NCBI GenBank assembly: GCA_934481345.1
Contig: CAKSPF010000024.1
Location: 1-11,164, forward strand
Direction of reading: 5' to 3'
Source of the DNA: an uncultured Clostridia bacterium
GTDB taxonomy: Bacteria > Bacillota > Clostridia > UMGS1810
Length of the DNA: 11,164 bases
The position numbers and the translations under genes are program-made. Of the stretch, positions 1-6,509 are shown piece by piece. Below the pieces are notes generated by a model that did not search any database, was not told where the DNA came from, and saw only the letters and a list, made by a program, of their open reading frames with translations. Position 1 is the stretch's first letter. Each line of letters begins with the position of its first letter.

Positions 1-54
1 TCTCAAAAGATGCTTGAAGACGCCTTCAGGGGGATTGGCTATGGCATTGAGTAA
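1..54 (+). CDS. hsdM: 3' end of an upstream gene, probably type I DNA methyltransferase HsdM (partial)
   Basis: Reading frame 1 is open from the first base and stops at TAA 52-54, giving 17 codons that end in the residues FRGIGYGIE. The stop lies 14 bases inside the next gene, hsdS, whose ATG is at 41. Such an overlap usually means translational coupling. In type I R-M operons the gene immediately before hsdS is normally hsdM, the N6-adenine methyltransferase subunit that pairs with HsdS. A Gly/Ile-Gly-Tyr-type ending is also compatible with HsdM C-termini as I remember them. The catalytic NPPF/NPPY motif lies outside the window, so the identity rests on gene order and the tail only. Confidence 0.6.
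   Translation, partial: SQKMLEDAFRGIGYGIE
28..33 (+). promoter_or_regulatory. Ribosome binding site of hsdS
   Basis: The purine run AGGGGG lies seven bases before ATG 41. It settles the hsdS start: the in-frame TTG at 14 has no comparable site, and using it would lengthen the overlap with the upstream gene. The site itself lies within the coding sequence of the upstream gene. Confidence 0.75.
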
Positions 55-1147
55 GTATAAGTTGGGTGAGCTGATTGAGCAGTGTGACCAGCGTAATTTC
101 GATAACGAATATATTCTCGATGATGTACGTGGTATTTCGACGGGTAAAGAATTCATTAGCACTAAGGCAAATATGGATGGTGTCAGTTTGCTAACATATA
201 AAGTCGTTGCTCAAAGAGAATTTGCATATGTTGCAGACACTTCACGGCGCGGAGAAAAGATAGCTATTGCATTTAATACCGGCGATAAACCGATTTTGAT
301 TTCATCAATCTATACGGTTTTTCGCGTGAGTCAGAATGAAAATTTGGTTTCTGATTATTTATTCATGTTTTTTAATCGTCCTGAATTTGACCGCTACGCA
401 AGATTCAATTCTTGGGGATCAGCAAGAGAAACTTTTGATTGGGATACTCTTTGTGATATTGATATTGAGCTTCCCGACTTGCCGACACAACAGAAATATG
501 TTGATATCTATAACGCTTTGGTCGCTAATCAGCAAGTTTACGAGCGCGGCTTGGAGGACTTGAAAACCGTCTTTACATCTTATATTGAGGAACTCCGCCG
601 TAATGATCCCGTTTTCCCAATTGGCGATTATATTACTTTATATAATGAGAAAAATGGAGATGGAGCAATCGCTCTTGAACAAGGAATCAACATAAACAAA
701 GAATTTATTTCTCCACAACGTTCCAACTCCAATTTACAAGGAAGAAAAATCGTCCGACATGGTCAATTTGCATACTGTACCCAGTTAAACAATGCTAATG
801 TTGCTATTGCATACAGGAGTGGAAAAGATTGCGTAGTGTCTTCTGTCTACGATGTGTTCGAGATTACTCAAAAAGATAAACTGATTCCGGAATATCTTTT
901 GATGTGGCTCATCAGACCGGAATTTGGTAGGTATGTATATTGGGCATCCGAAGGAAGTGCGTATGAATTTTTAAATTATAATAACTTGGCAAGTTACAAA
1001 ATTCCCATACCGAATATTGAAGTGCAGAGAGCCATAGCTGAAATATACACAGTGTATAACAAACGCAAAGAAATCAACGAACAGCTGAAAACACAAATCA
1101 AAAATATATGCCCGATTTTGATTAAAGGATCGTTGGAGGAACAATAA
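41..1147 (+). CDS. hsdS: Type I restriction-modification specificity subunit HsdS
   Basis: HsdS gives type I methylation and restriction complexes their bipartite DNA target. The 368-aa product has the classic two-unit layout. Target recognition domain (TRD) 1 covers about residues 5-160 and is followed by a helical spacer at about 155-188. TRD2 covers about 190-335 and is followed by a C-terminal helix at about 335-368. The two halves resemble each other: KEFIS at 36-40 and 220-224, a YLxMxxxRPEFxRY-like block at 106-119 and 285-298, and an IPxPN/LPDLPTQQ-type segment at the end of each TRD. The length is slightly short for the family (usually about 380-450 aa) but looks complete. It overlaps the probable hsdM by 14 bases and ends directly against the next ATG. 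hsdR lies one gene further on. The recognition sequence cannot be read from the sequence alone. Confidence 0.93.
   Translation: MALSKYKLGELIEQCDQRNFDNEYILDDVRGISTGKEFISTKANMDGVSLLTYKVVAQREFAYVADTSRRGEKIAIAFNTGDKPILISSIYTVFRVSQNENLVSDYLFMFFNRPEFDRYARFNSWGSARETFDWDTLCDIDIELPDLPTQQKYVDIYNALVANQQVYERGLEDLKTVFTSYIEELRRNDPVFPIGDYITLYNEKNGDGAIALEQGININKEFISPQRSNSNLQGRKIVRHGQFAYCTQLNNANVAIAYRSGKDCVVSSVYDVFEITQKDKLIPEYLLMWLIRPEFGRYVYWASEGSAYEFLNYNNLASYKIPIPNIEVQRAIAEIYTVYNKRKEINEQLKTQIKNICPILIKGSLEEQ
1135..1140 (+). promoter_or_regulatory. Ribosome binding site for the membrane protein after hsdS
   Basis: GGAGGA lies seven bases before ATG 1148, within the last codons of hsdS. It fixes the start and indicates that the two genes share a transcript. 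Confidence 0.75.
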
Positions 1148-2275
1148 ATGAAAAAAACAATCGAAGAGTTTAAAAATCAAAAAAACGAATTGAACAGCAT
1201 AATAGTGTACTCTATTGTTTTGGGCATATCCATAAATATCATTTCAAGTATTTTAAGTGAAATGTTTGATATTCAACTTTGGTTTAGTCTTATAATTTGG
1301 GTGAGTATTTCGCTTAGCGTAATTGTTGTATCACAGATAATAAAATTATATAGATTAAAGACCAGTATCGAATTTGATTGTTTGTTTATTTCTGACGAGA
1401 GTAAAAAGAACAAATTAATTGGAGTTCCAAACTATAAAATATCAACAGATATGAAAGAGTATTTCGAATCTGCTTTTTCAGAAAATTCTGCATATAAAAC
1501 GATATGGGAAGACTCCGGGTTGGATAAGTTAAAGAAACATCAAACGATGGCGACAGTAACCGAAAGCAAAAAGTTGCTGGTTGAAATGTTAGAATACTGT
1601 TTGCTTGAACATTTCTCAATGTTCATCGGTGATTACTATAATACACGAAACATTACTAAAAAAATTATCTCTTGTTCCGGAAACGACATACCTGATGTTT
1701 TGCTAAAAAATCGATTTTTGAAACTGTTTTCAGAAGATCCCAAGAACCGAGCAGCCTTTTGCACAAATAGCAAAACAAGAGTCCTTATGATTAAAGAATG
1801 TGATGGTGAATCGAAAGACGAGGGTACGGTTGTATTTATGACTGGGAGTGATGGTGCAATATATAGAAGATTTGCATTAAATATTCCTAAAGGTTCTAAG
1901 GTTTTTCGAGAAAAAGACGATACTATAGTGATAGATACAAAACTTTTTACGGTAAAATATAAGATAGTTTTTGATGGGTTTAGCACAGTAGTTGAAAGAG
2001 ATTTTTACAAATATTACCTCCATGAAACAGAATATCAAGGATTTCATGATTGGAAATACATAGTGAAATTTGATGTAAAATATAAAATTTCATCCCTTTT
2101 GAAACTGTGGGATTGGAAATATTATAACTGGTTAGATGAGTATCTTGTAAAGTTAGCTAATTACTGTGACGTAGATACATTTTATAAAAACATAGGATGG
2201 GAAAAATCAAAAACAATTTTGCGAATTCTAAAAACACCCAAACCAGATAAATATAATTTTATAGAAAACACGTAG
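1148..2275 (+). CDS. Unrecognised membrane-anchored protein between hsdS and hsdR
   Basis: I do not recognise this 375-aa protein. Its ATG follows the hsdS stop with no gap, and a GGAGGA site at 1135-1140 inside the end of hsdS is well placed, so it should be co-translated with hsdS. Two hydrophobic helices lie at about residues 17-37 and 44-66 with a short loop between them. A lysine-rich segment follows, suggesting an N-terminal anchor with about 300 residues in the cytoplasm. The soluble part starts helical (about 95-200). It then has alternating hydrophobic stretches typical of beta strands (about 205-285) and an aromatic C-terminal region (about 285-355) rich in Trp and Tyr. There is no Walker motif, HEPN RX4-6H motif or PD-(D/E)XK signature that I can see. 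One sampled 60-base line has 27% GC, against 50% in hsdR. Its position between hsdS and hsdR matches that of prrC in E. coli prr, so a defence accessory role is plausible but inferred. Confidence 0.85.
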   Translation: MKKTIEEFKNQKNELNSIIVYSIVLGISINIISSILSEMFDIQLWFSLIIWVSISLSVIVVSQIIKLYRLKTSIEFDCLFISDESKKNKLIGVPNYKISTDMKEYFESAFSENSAYKTIWEDSGLDKLKKHQTMATVTESKKLLVEMLEYCLLEHFSMFIGDYYNTRNITKKIISCSGNDIPDVLLKNRFLKLFSEDPKNRAAFCTNSKTRVLMIKECDGESKDEGTVVFMTGSDGAIYRRFALNIPKGSKVFREKDDTIVIDTKLFTVKYKIVFDGFSTVVERDFYKYYLHETEYQGFHDWKYIVKFDVKYKISSLLKLWDWKYYNWLDEYLVKLANYCDVDTFYKNIGWEKSKTILRILKTPKPDKYNFIENT

Positions 2276-2355
2276 CATAAAGCACCTTAAAAATGGTACG
2301 TATTAAAAGAGATTCAAAGTAAACAATTTTTGTTTAGCTTAGACGGAGGACAAGG
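2276..2355 (+). promoter_or_regulatory. Leader region of hsdR with AT-rich inverted repeat and ribosome binding site
   Basis: This 80-base gap is the longest inside the operon. It holds an inverted repeat, TAAACAA at 2320-2326 and TTGTTTA at 2330-2336, separated by TTT. A strong GGAGGA site at 2345-2350 lies five bases before ATG 2356. The repeat is too AT-rich, and lacks a following T-run, to be a convincing terminator. It could be an operator or only chance in AT-rich sequence. A TATAAT hexamer at 2252-2257, inside the end of the preceding gene, has no recognisable -35 box at the right spacing, so I do not call a promoter. Confidence 0.35.
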
Positions 2356-5300
2356 ATGGCAAGCCTACAGAACTACAACGGACGCTTTTGCGAGTCGGAA
2401 TATGAATATGCCTTCATTACCCTTTTGGAAAAAGAAGGCTGGCAGTACTTACAGGGGAATAAAATCAATCGGCAGACTCGCAGGGATGTTTTGTATTCTG
2501 ATGATTTAGAAAATTTTTTATCAAGGACAAATCCAGATTTGCTCCCTGATGAAATCCATCAGATTATGGATTCTGTCCGTCTTGCTGGTGCGGAAAGTGA
2601 CTTTGCAACGCTGCATAAGGTCTATGGTTGGATGGTCAGCGGTATACAATTCACTCCACAGAACGGCATCCCGAGAATAATATCACTGATCGACTTTGAA
2701 ACCCCGGACAATAACATTTTTCGCTGCGTGAATCAGTTTGCTGTAGAATATATCAATAACGGTCAAAAAGAAACCCGCAGACCTGATGTACTGTTGTTTG
2801 TCAACGGGTTACCGCTTTGCGTAATAGAGCTCAAGAACCCGGCTGATGCCAATGCCACAATTTATGACGCTTGGGAGCAGATTAATATTCGTTATTGGCG
2901 TGATATTCCTCATTTGCTCCACTATTGTCCTTTGGCCTGTATTTCGGACGGCGTGAAAACCCGGCTCGGTACAGTTCGTACTCCCTATGAGCATTTTTAT
3001 GCCTGGAGAAGAGTAAATGACGGCGACGCGGTTTCAACATTGCCTTTTGAAGAAACCGAAAATATGATAAAGGGTGTCTATGCGCCAGAACGGTTCCTTG
3101 AGATATTCCGAGACTACATCTATTTTCAGGACAGCATTTATGATAGCGACGAGCGCGAAATCGTATGCCGCTATCCTCAGTTTTTTGCGGCAAGACTTCT
3201 TAAACAAAGCATTGTAAAATCCGTTGAAGAAAGAAGCGGAAAGGGCGGTACATATTTCGGTGCAACAGGCTGCGGCAAGACTTATACCATGGCTTTCCTT
3301 GCCCGTCAACTTTCAATGCGCTGTCCCGAGCTTGGTTCTCCGACGATCATAATGATCGTTGATCGTGATGAGCTTCAAAAGCAGGGTGCAAAACTGTTCA
3401 CAAAAAGCAAAGAGTTTTTGAACCTTGGTGAAGTAAGCGTTGTTCCCAATCGCAAGGTTTTGCGGGAGGAATTAAGCTCCCGTAAAAGCGGCGGCTTCTA
3501 TATATGCACCATTCAAAAATTCTGTGATCGCGAGGACGACAAAATCGGACTTCTCAACGAACGGGCGAATATTATTTGCTTTTCAGACGAAGCTCACAGA
3601 ACACAGCTCGAACATTCTAAAAAAATTCAGTTCAGTAAAGATGCCGACGAGAATATGAAAGCCATGGTTTCAAAGCCCTATGCAAAGGTGTTGAAAGAGG
3701 CGTTCCCGAATGCAACCTTTGTCGGGTTTACAGGCACTCCCATCGCCGAAACATATCAGACATTCGGTGATGAAATCGACCGCTACACAATGGATCAGGC
3801 GGTAGCCGACGGACTGACGGTTTCTATCAAATATCATCCGAGAATTGCTAAGGTGCTCTTTGATGCCGAAAAAATCAAACAGATAGAAACATATTATAAA
3901 ACATGCGCTGATGACGGTGCAACCGAGGAAGATATTGAGGCAAGCAAAAAGGCTATGAGCTCTATGGAAGTTATCCTCGGTGAGCCGTCCCGCTTGGAGC
4001 GCCTTGCTGCAGATATTCACGATCATTATGTATCCTCCTGCGCCAAAGACCCCGACAGAGTGCAGAAAGCAATGATTGTTTGCTCAAGCAGAACAATTGC
4101 TTATGAACTTCTCAAAAAATTTCAGGACAAGTATCCGGAATGGTTTGTAGAAAAGAAGGTTGCTGACGGATTTACGGCAACCGATGAGGAGTTGAAAGAA
4201 TTAACGCCGATGCCTTTTATGGCTATGGTCGCCAGTGTCGGCAGTAATGACAAAGCAGATATGTACAATTACCTCGGCGGCGTGAAAAACGATAAGCGCT
4301 CCGAGGCTTTGGATGCCGCATTTAAACAGGATAAATCAAATTTCCACATTGTCATTGTAGTCGATATGTGGATAACTGGTTTTGATGTGCCGTCGCTCAC
4401 ATATATGTACAATGACAAACCGCTGAAAAAGCATCTGCTGATTCAGACGATAAGCCGCGTAAACAGAAAATATCCCGGAAAAGAGTACGGAATGATCGTC
4501 GATTATATCGGTATCCGCAACAACATGCGTGAGGCAATGAAGATATACGGCGGCAACACATCGGTTGCGCCTACAACAGATGATGTCGAACAGGCTACTA
4601 CAGTATTTAGGGAGGAGCTATCTGTTCTTAACAATCTGTTTTCCGGATATGATTTAAAGCCGTTTTTGAATCCCGACGGTGATCCGTTTGAGCGGTACAA
4701 GCTTCTTGCGAAAGCGGCTGAATACGTCTTTGCCTCTACGCAGGAGTTGCAGAGCGAAAGCAACAGCGGAAAATCTGTCAAAACAGTATCGTTCAAAACA
4801 TATTTTTTGAAGACGGTAAAAAGGATGCGGATGGCTTTTGATGTTTGCCAGCCGTCCGGAGAACTCGGAGACGAAGAATCCGCTCTCGCGCAATGTTATA
4901 TGGCAATCGCCGGCTTTGTTCGCAAAATGAGCGGTACAACCGAAGTGGATACAGAAACAATGAACCGCCATGTGTCCAAAATGGTCGAAGAGGCTCTTCA
5001 GTACAACAAGGTTGAAAGTGTGCTTAGCGAAGGCGAACAAGAAGATATTTTCAGCCCTGAATACTTTGAAAAACTGTCCGATGTTAAATTGCCGGCATCC
5101 AAGTTGGAATTGCTTATCAAGGTACTTAAAAAGCAAATTACAGAATACCGCAAAACGAATCAGGTGGAAGCAAAGAAGTTTCAGGAAATGCTCGAAAAAA
5201 CGATAGAAGAATATCACGAGCGCCGCAAGCATTTGACAGTAGAAGAAGCGGGCGAAACGCAGGAGCAGGCGTCCGAAGATATTATTAAATCTGCAACCGA

Positions 5301-5676
5301 ACAGGCATTGAAGATATTGCGGGAGATGAATGAAAGCCGTGAAAGCTTCCGCAAAATCGGATTGACTTTTGAAGAAAAGGCATTTTATGATATCTTGATG
5401 TCATTAAGAAATCAGTATAACTTTGAGTACGGTGAAGATAAAATTGTCGGCGGTATTTCCGTAAATGATAAGTGCAAATCTTTGGCAAGAAAAATCAAAG
5501 AAATTATTGACACCAAATCTTCATTTGCCGATTGGCTTAATAATCAAATTGTGCGTGACCAACTCAAATTTGACATTAAGGTTTGCCTTATCAAAAATGG
5601 TTATCCGCCGCAGTATAGCCCTGAAGTGTTTCAAAAAGTTATGGAGCAGGTCGAAAATTTTGAGGAAAATAATTGA
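2356..5676 (+). CDS. hsdR: Type I restriction enzyme HsdR, DNA translocase and endonuclease subunit
   Basis: HsdR is the motor and nuclease of type I R-M systems (EC 3.1.21.3). Bound to the HsdM/HsdS complex at an unmethylated target, it pumps DNA using ATP and cuts at a distance. The 1,106-aa product is full length. The PD-(D/E)XK nuclease is seen as RPD at 142-144 and ELK at 158-160 (D144, E158, K160). A Q/Y pair at 175 and 180, just before an IP dipeptide, resembles the family's QxxxY motif with one extra residue. Superfamily 2 helicase motifs are Walker A GATGCGKT 302-309, DEAH 411-414, FTGTP 458-462, a TGFDVP-type motif V at about 668-681, and QTISRVNR 697-704. The helical C-terminal part (about 780-1106) should dock on HsdM/HsdS. 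All key residues are intact. The gene has about 50% GC in a sampled line, higher than the accessory genes on both sides. Confidence 0.97.
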   Translation: MASLQNYNGRFCESEYEYAFITLLEKEGWQYLQGNKINRQTRRDVLYSDDLENFLSRTNPDLLPDEIHQIMDSVRLAGAESDFATLHKVYGWMVSGIQFTPQNGIPRIISLIDFETPDNNIFRCVNQFAVEYINNGQKETRRPDVLLFVNGLPLCVIELKNPADANATIYDAWEQINIRYWRDIPHLLHYCPLACISDGVKTRLGTVRTPYEHFYAWRRVNDGDAVSTLPFEETENMIKGVYAPERFLEIFRDYIYFQDSIYDSDEREIVCRYPQFFAARLLKQSIVKSVEERSGKGGTYFGATGCGKTYTMAFLARQLSMRCPELGSPTIIMIVDRDELQKQGAKLFTKSKEFLNLGEVSVVPNRKVLREELSSRKSGGFYICTIQKFCDREDDKIGLLNERANIICFSDEAHRTQLEHSKKIQFSKDADENMKAMVSKPYAKVLKEAFPNATFVGFTGTPIAETYQTFGDEIDRYTMDQAVADGLTVSIKYHPRIAKVLFDAEKIKQIETYYKTCADDGATEEDIEASKKAMSSMEVILGEPSRLERLAADIHDHYVSSCAKDPDRVQKAMIVCSSRTIAYELLKKFQDKYPEWFVEKKVADGFTATDEELKELTPMPFMAMVASVGSNDKADMYNYLGGVKNDKRSEALDAAFKQDKSNFHIVIVVDMWITGFDVPSLTYMYNDKPLKKHLLIQTISRVNRKYPGKEYGMIVDYIGIRNNMREAMKIYGGNTSVAPTTDDVEQATTVFREELSVLNNLFSGYDLKPFLNPDGDPFERYKLLAKAAEYVFASTQELQSESNSGKSVKTVSFKTYFLKTVKRMRMAFDVCQPSGELGDEESALAQCYMAIAGFVRKMSGTTEVDTETMNRHVSKMVEEALQYNKVESVLSEGEQEDIFSPEYFEKLSDVKLPASKLELLIKVLKKQITEYRKTNQVEAKKFQEMLEKTIEEYHERRKHLTVEEAGETQEQASEDIIKSATEQALKILREMNESRESFRKIGLTFEEKAFYDILMSLRNQYNFEYGEDKIVGGISVNDKCKSLARKIKEIIDTKSSFADWLNNQIVRDQLKFDIKVCLIKNGYPPQYSPEVFQKVMEQVENFEENN

Positions 5677-5744
5677 TATAAATAAAAATTATATGCCAGC
5701 AATTAAAAACAACCATGGAAAGTTTAAAATGAGTGGGGTAACGT

Positions 5745-6443
5745 ATGGAATCAATTTTATTTGACGGTTACAGGAAATACCAAAAAGAACAAAAAGACAA
5801 TTTCATAAAGGCGATTTTCAAATTGCCTGTATGGGTACAGATTTTTTTAGCAATGATTGTTCTTTGTTTAGTCTATAGTGTTTTGGTTCTTTTTGTTCCT
5901 TGTCTTAGAGTAGTGTACGGTTATTGTTTAGCGGTTGAAGTATTAACCTGTGTGGTGTTATATTTCTATACAGAAAACTTTCAAATAAAAACAAGTGATT
6001 CCCGGTTGTTTGTTTATCAAGAATACTGTGAAAAAATCAAACATTGGCTTGATTCAGTTGGCGTGAATGTTACACCAGAAAATATTACAGAAATAATGAC
6101 GAGAACAAATAAACGTATTGATATGTTAGAAAAGAAACGCAAAGAGCGAAGAGATCGTATTGATAGATGGATTCAGATTCTTATAATTCCAATATTATTA
6201 GCTATTTTTTCAGCAATTATAAAAGAACAAACAGATTTGTCACTCCTGCTTGTGTATGCCGTTACTATGATAGTTGCAATCGCCTCAATGGGCTTGGCGT
6301 TTCTTAATATTTATAATATATTAGATTTCTTTCAAAAAAGAAAGTTAGAGCAAATGAAAAGTTTTGTCGAGGACTTACAAGGAATTTTGGATTGTCAGTT
6401 TGAATGCAAACTTATCGGTCTAAAGGATAAAGATAATGAATAA
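5745..6443 (+). CDS. Unrecognised four-helix membrane protein downstream of hsdR
   Basis: I recognise no family for this 232-aa protein. It has two pairs of hydrophobic helices, at about residues 30-51 and 56-76, then about 143-160 and 165-190. A charged central segment (about 80-142) ends in a very basic coiled-coil-like stretch (about 118-142, rich in Lys and Arg). A helical tail follows (about 195-232). The basic segment next to the third helix suggests, by the positive-inside rule, that the central part and both ends are cytoplasmic. The start ATG has only a modest GTGGGG-type site at 5733-5738. The gap to hsdR is 68 bases and holds no terminator. It is very AT-rich (12 of 60 GC in the line at 6181). 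It lies directly before the membrane NTPase gene, so the two may act as a pair. It could be a pore-forming or membrane-disrupting effector, but nothing in the sequence proves that. Confidence 0.85.
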   Translation: MESILFDGYRKYQKEQKDNFIKAIFKLPVWVQIFLAMIVLCLVYSVLVLFVPCLRVVYGYCLAVEVLTCVVLYFYTENFQIKTSDSRLFVYQEYCEKIKHWLDSVGVNVTPENITEIMTRTNKRIDMLEKKRKERRDRIDRWIQILIIPILLAIFSAIIKEQTDLSLLLVYAVTMIVAIASMGLAFLNIYNILDFFQKRKLEQMKSFVEDLQGILDCQFECKLIGLKDKDNE

Positions 6444-6495
6444 AAGCAGATTATTTATGTGAATCCATTCAAACAATCAATAATCGCTTATAAAA

Positions 6496-6501
6496 AGAGG
6501 G
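6496..6501 (+). promoter_or_regulatory. Ribosome binding site deciding a TTG start for the NTPase
   Basis: AGAGGG lies eight bases before the in-frame TTG at 6510. The upstream alternative, GTG 6459, has no Shine-Dalgarno-like sequence. There is no in-frame ATG before the Walker A region, so a non-ATG start is needed in either case. Confidence 0.6.
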
Positions 6502-6509
6502 TGTATATA

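Noticed and set aside
14..40. TTG start at 14 for hsdS, adding nine residues
   Set aside because: ATG 41 has an AGGGGG site at good spacing. The TTG has none and would deepen the overlap with the upstream gene.
336..563. 75-aa plus-strand frame within hsdS that looks hydrophobic
   Set aside because: It lies inside TRD1 of hsdS in another frame with no binding site of its own. Hydrophobicity comes from T-rich codons.
2252..2257. TATAAT as a -10 box for hsdR
   Set aside because: There is no recognisable -35 hexamer at 16-18 bases upstream, and such hexamers are common by chance in AT-rich sequence.
1148..2275. Assignment as PrrC/RloC anticodon nuclease
   Set aside because: There is no P-loop or ABC signature and the protein starts with membrane helices. 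Only the gene position matches.
1148..2275. Assignment as a CBASS Cap15-like two-helix beta-barrel effector
   Set aside because: The two N-terminal helices and a beta-rich part are suggestive, but a roughly 110-residue helical region intervenes, the protein is much longer, and no cyclase gene is visible.
4654..5232. 192-aa minus-strand open frame within hsdR
   Set aside because: It lies wholly opposite a well-supported hsdR, has low-complexity Phe/His-rich composition and no motif. It is a shadow frame.
5465..5764. 99-aa plus-strand frame spanning the end of hsdR and the gap
   Set aside because: It overlaps intact hsdR and the next start in other frames, has no recognisable domain, and the hsdR motif order shows no frameshift.
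6459..6509. GTG start at 6459 for the NTPase
   Set aside because: There is no ribosome binding site before it, while TTG 6510 has AGAGGG eight bases upstream. It is kept as an alternative only.
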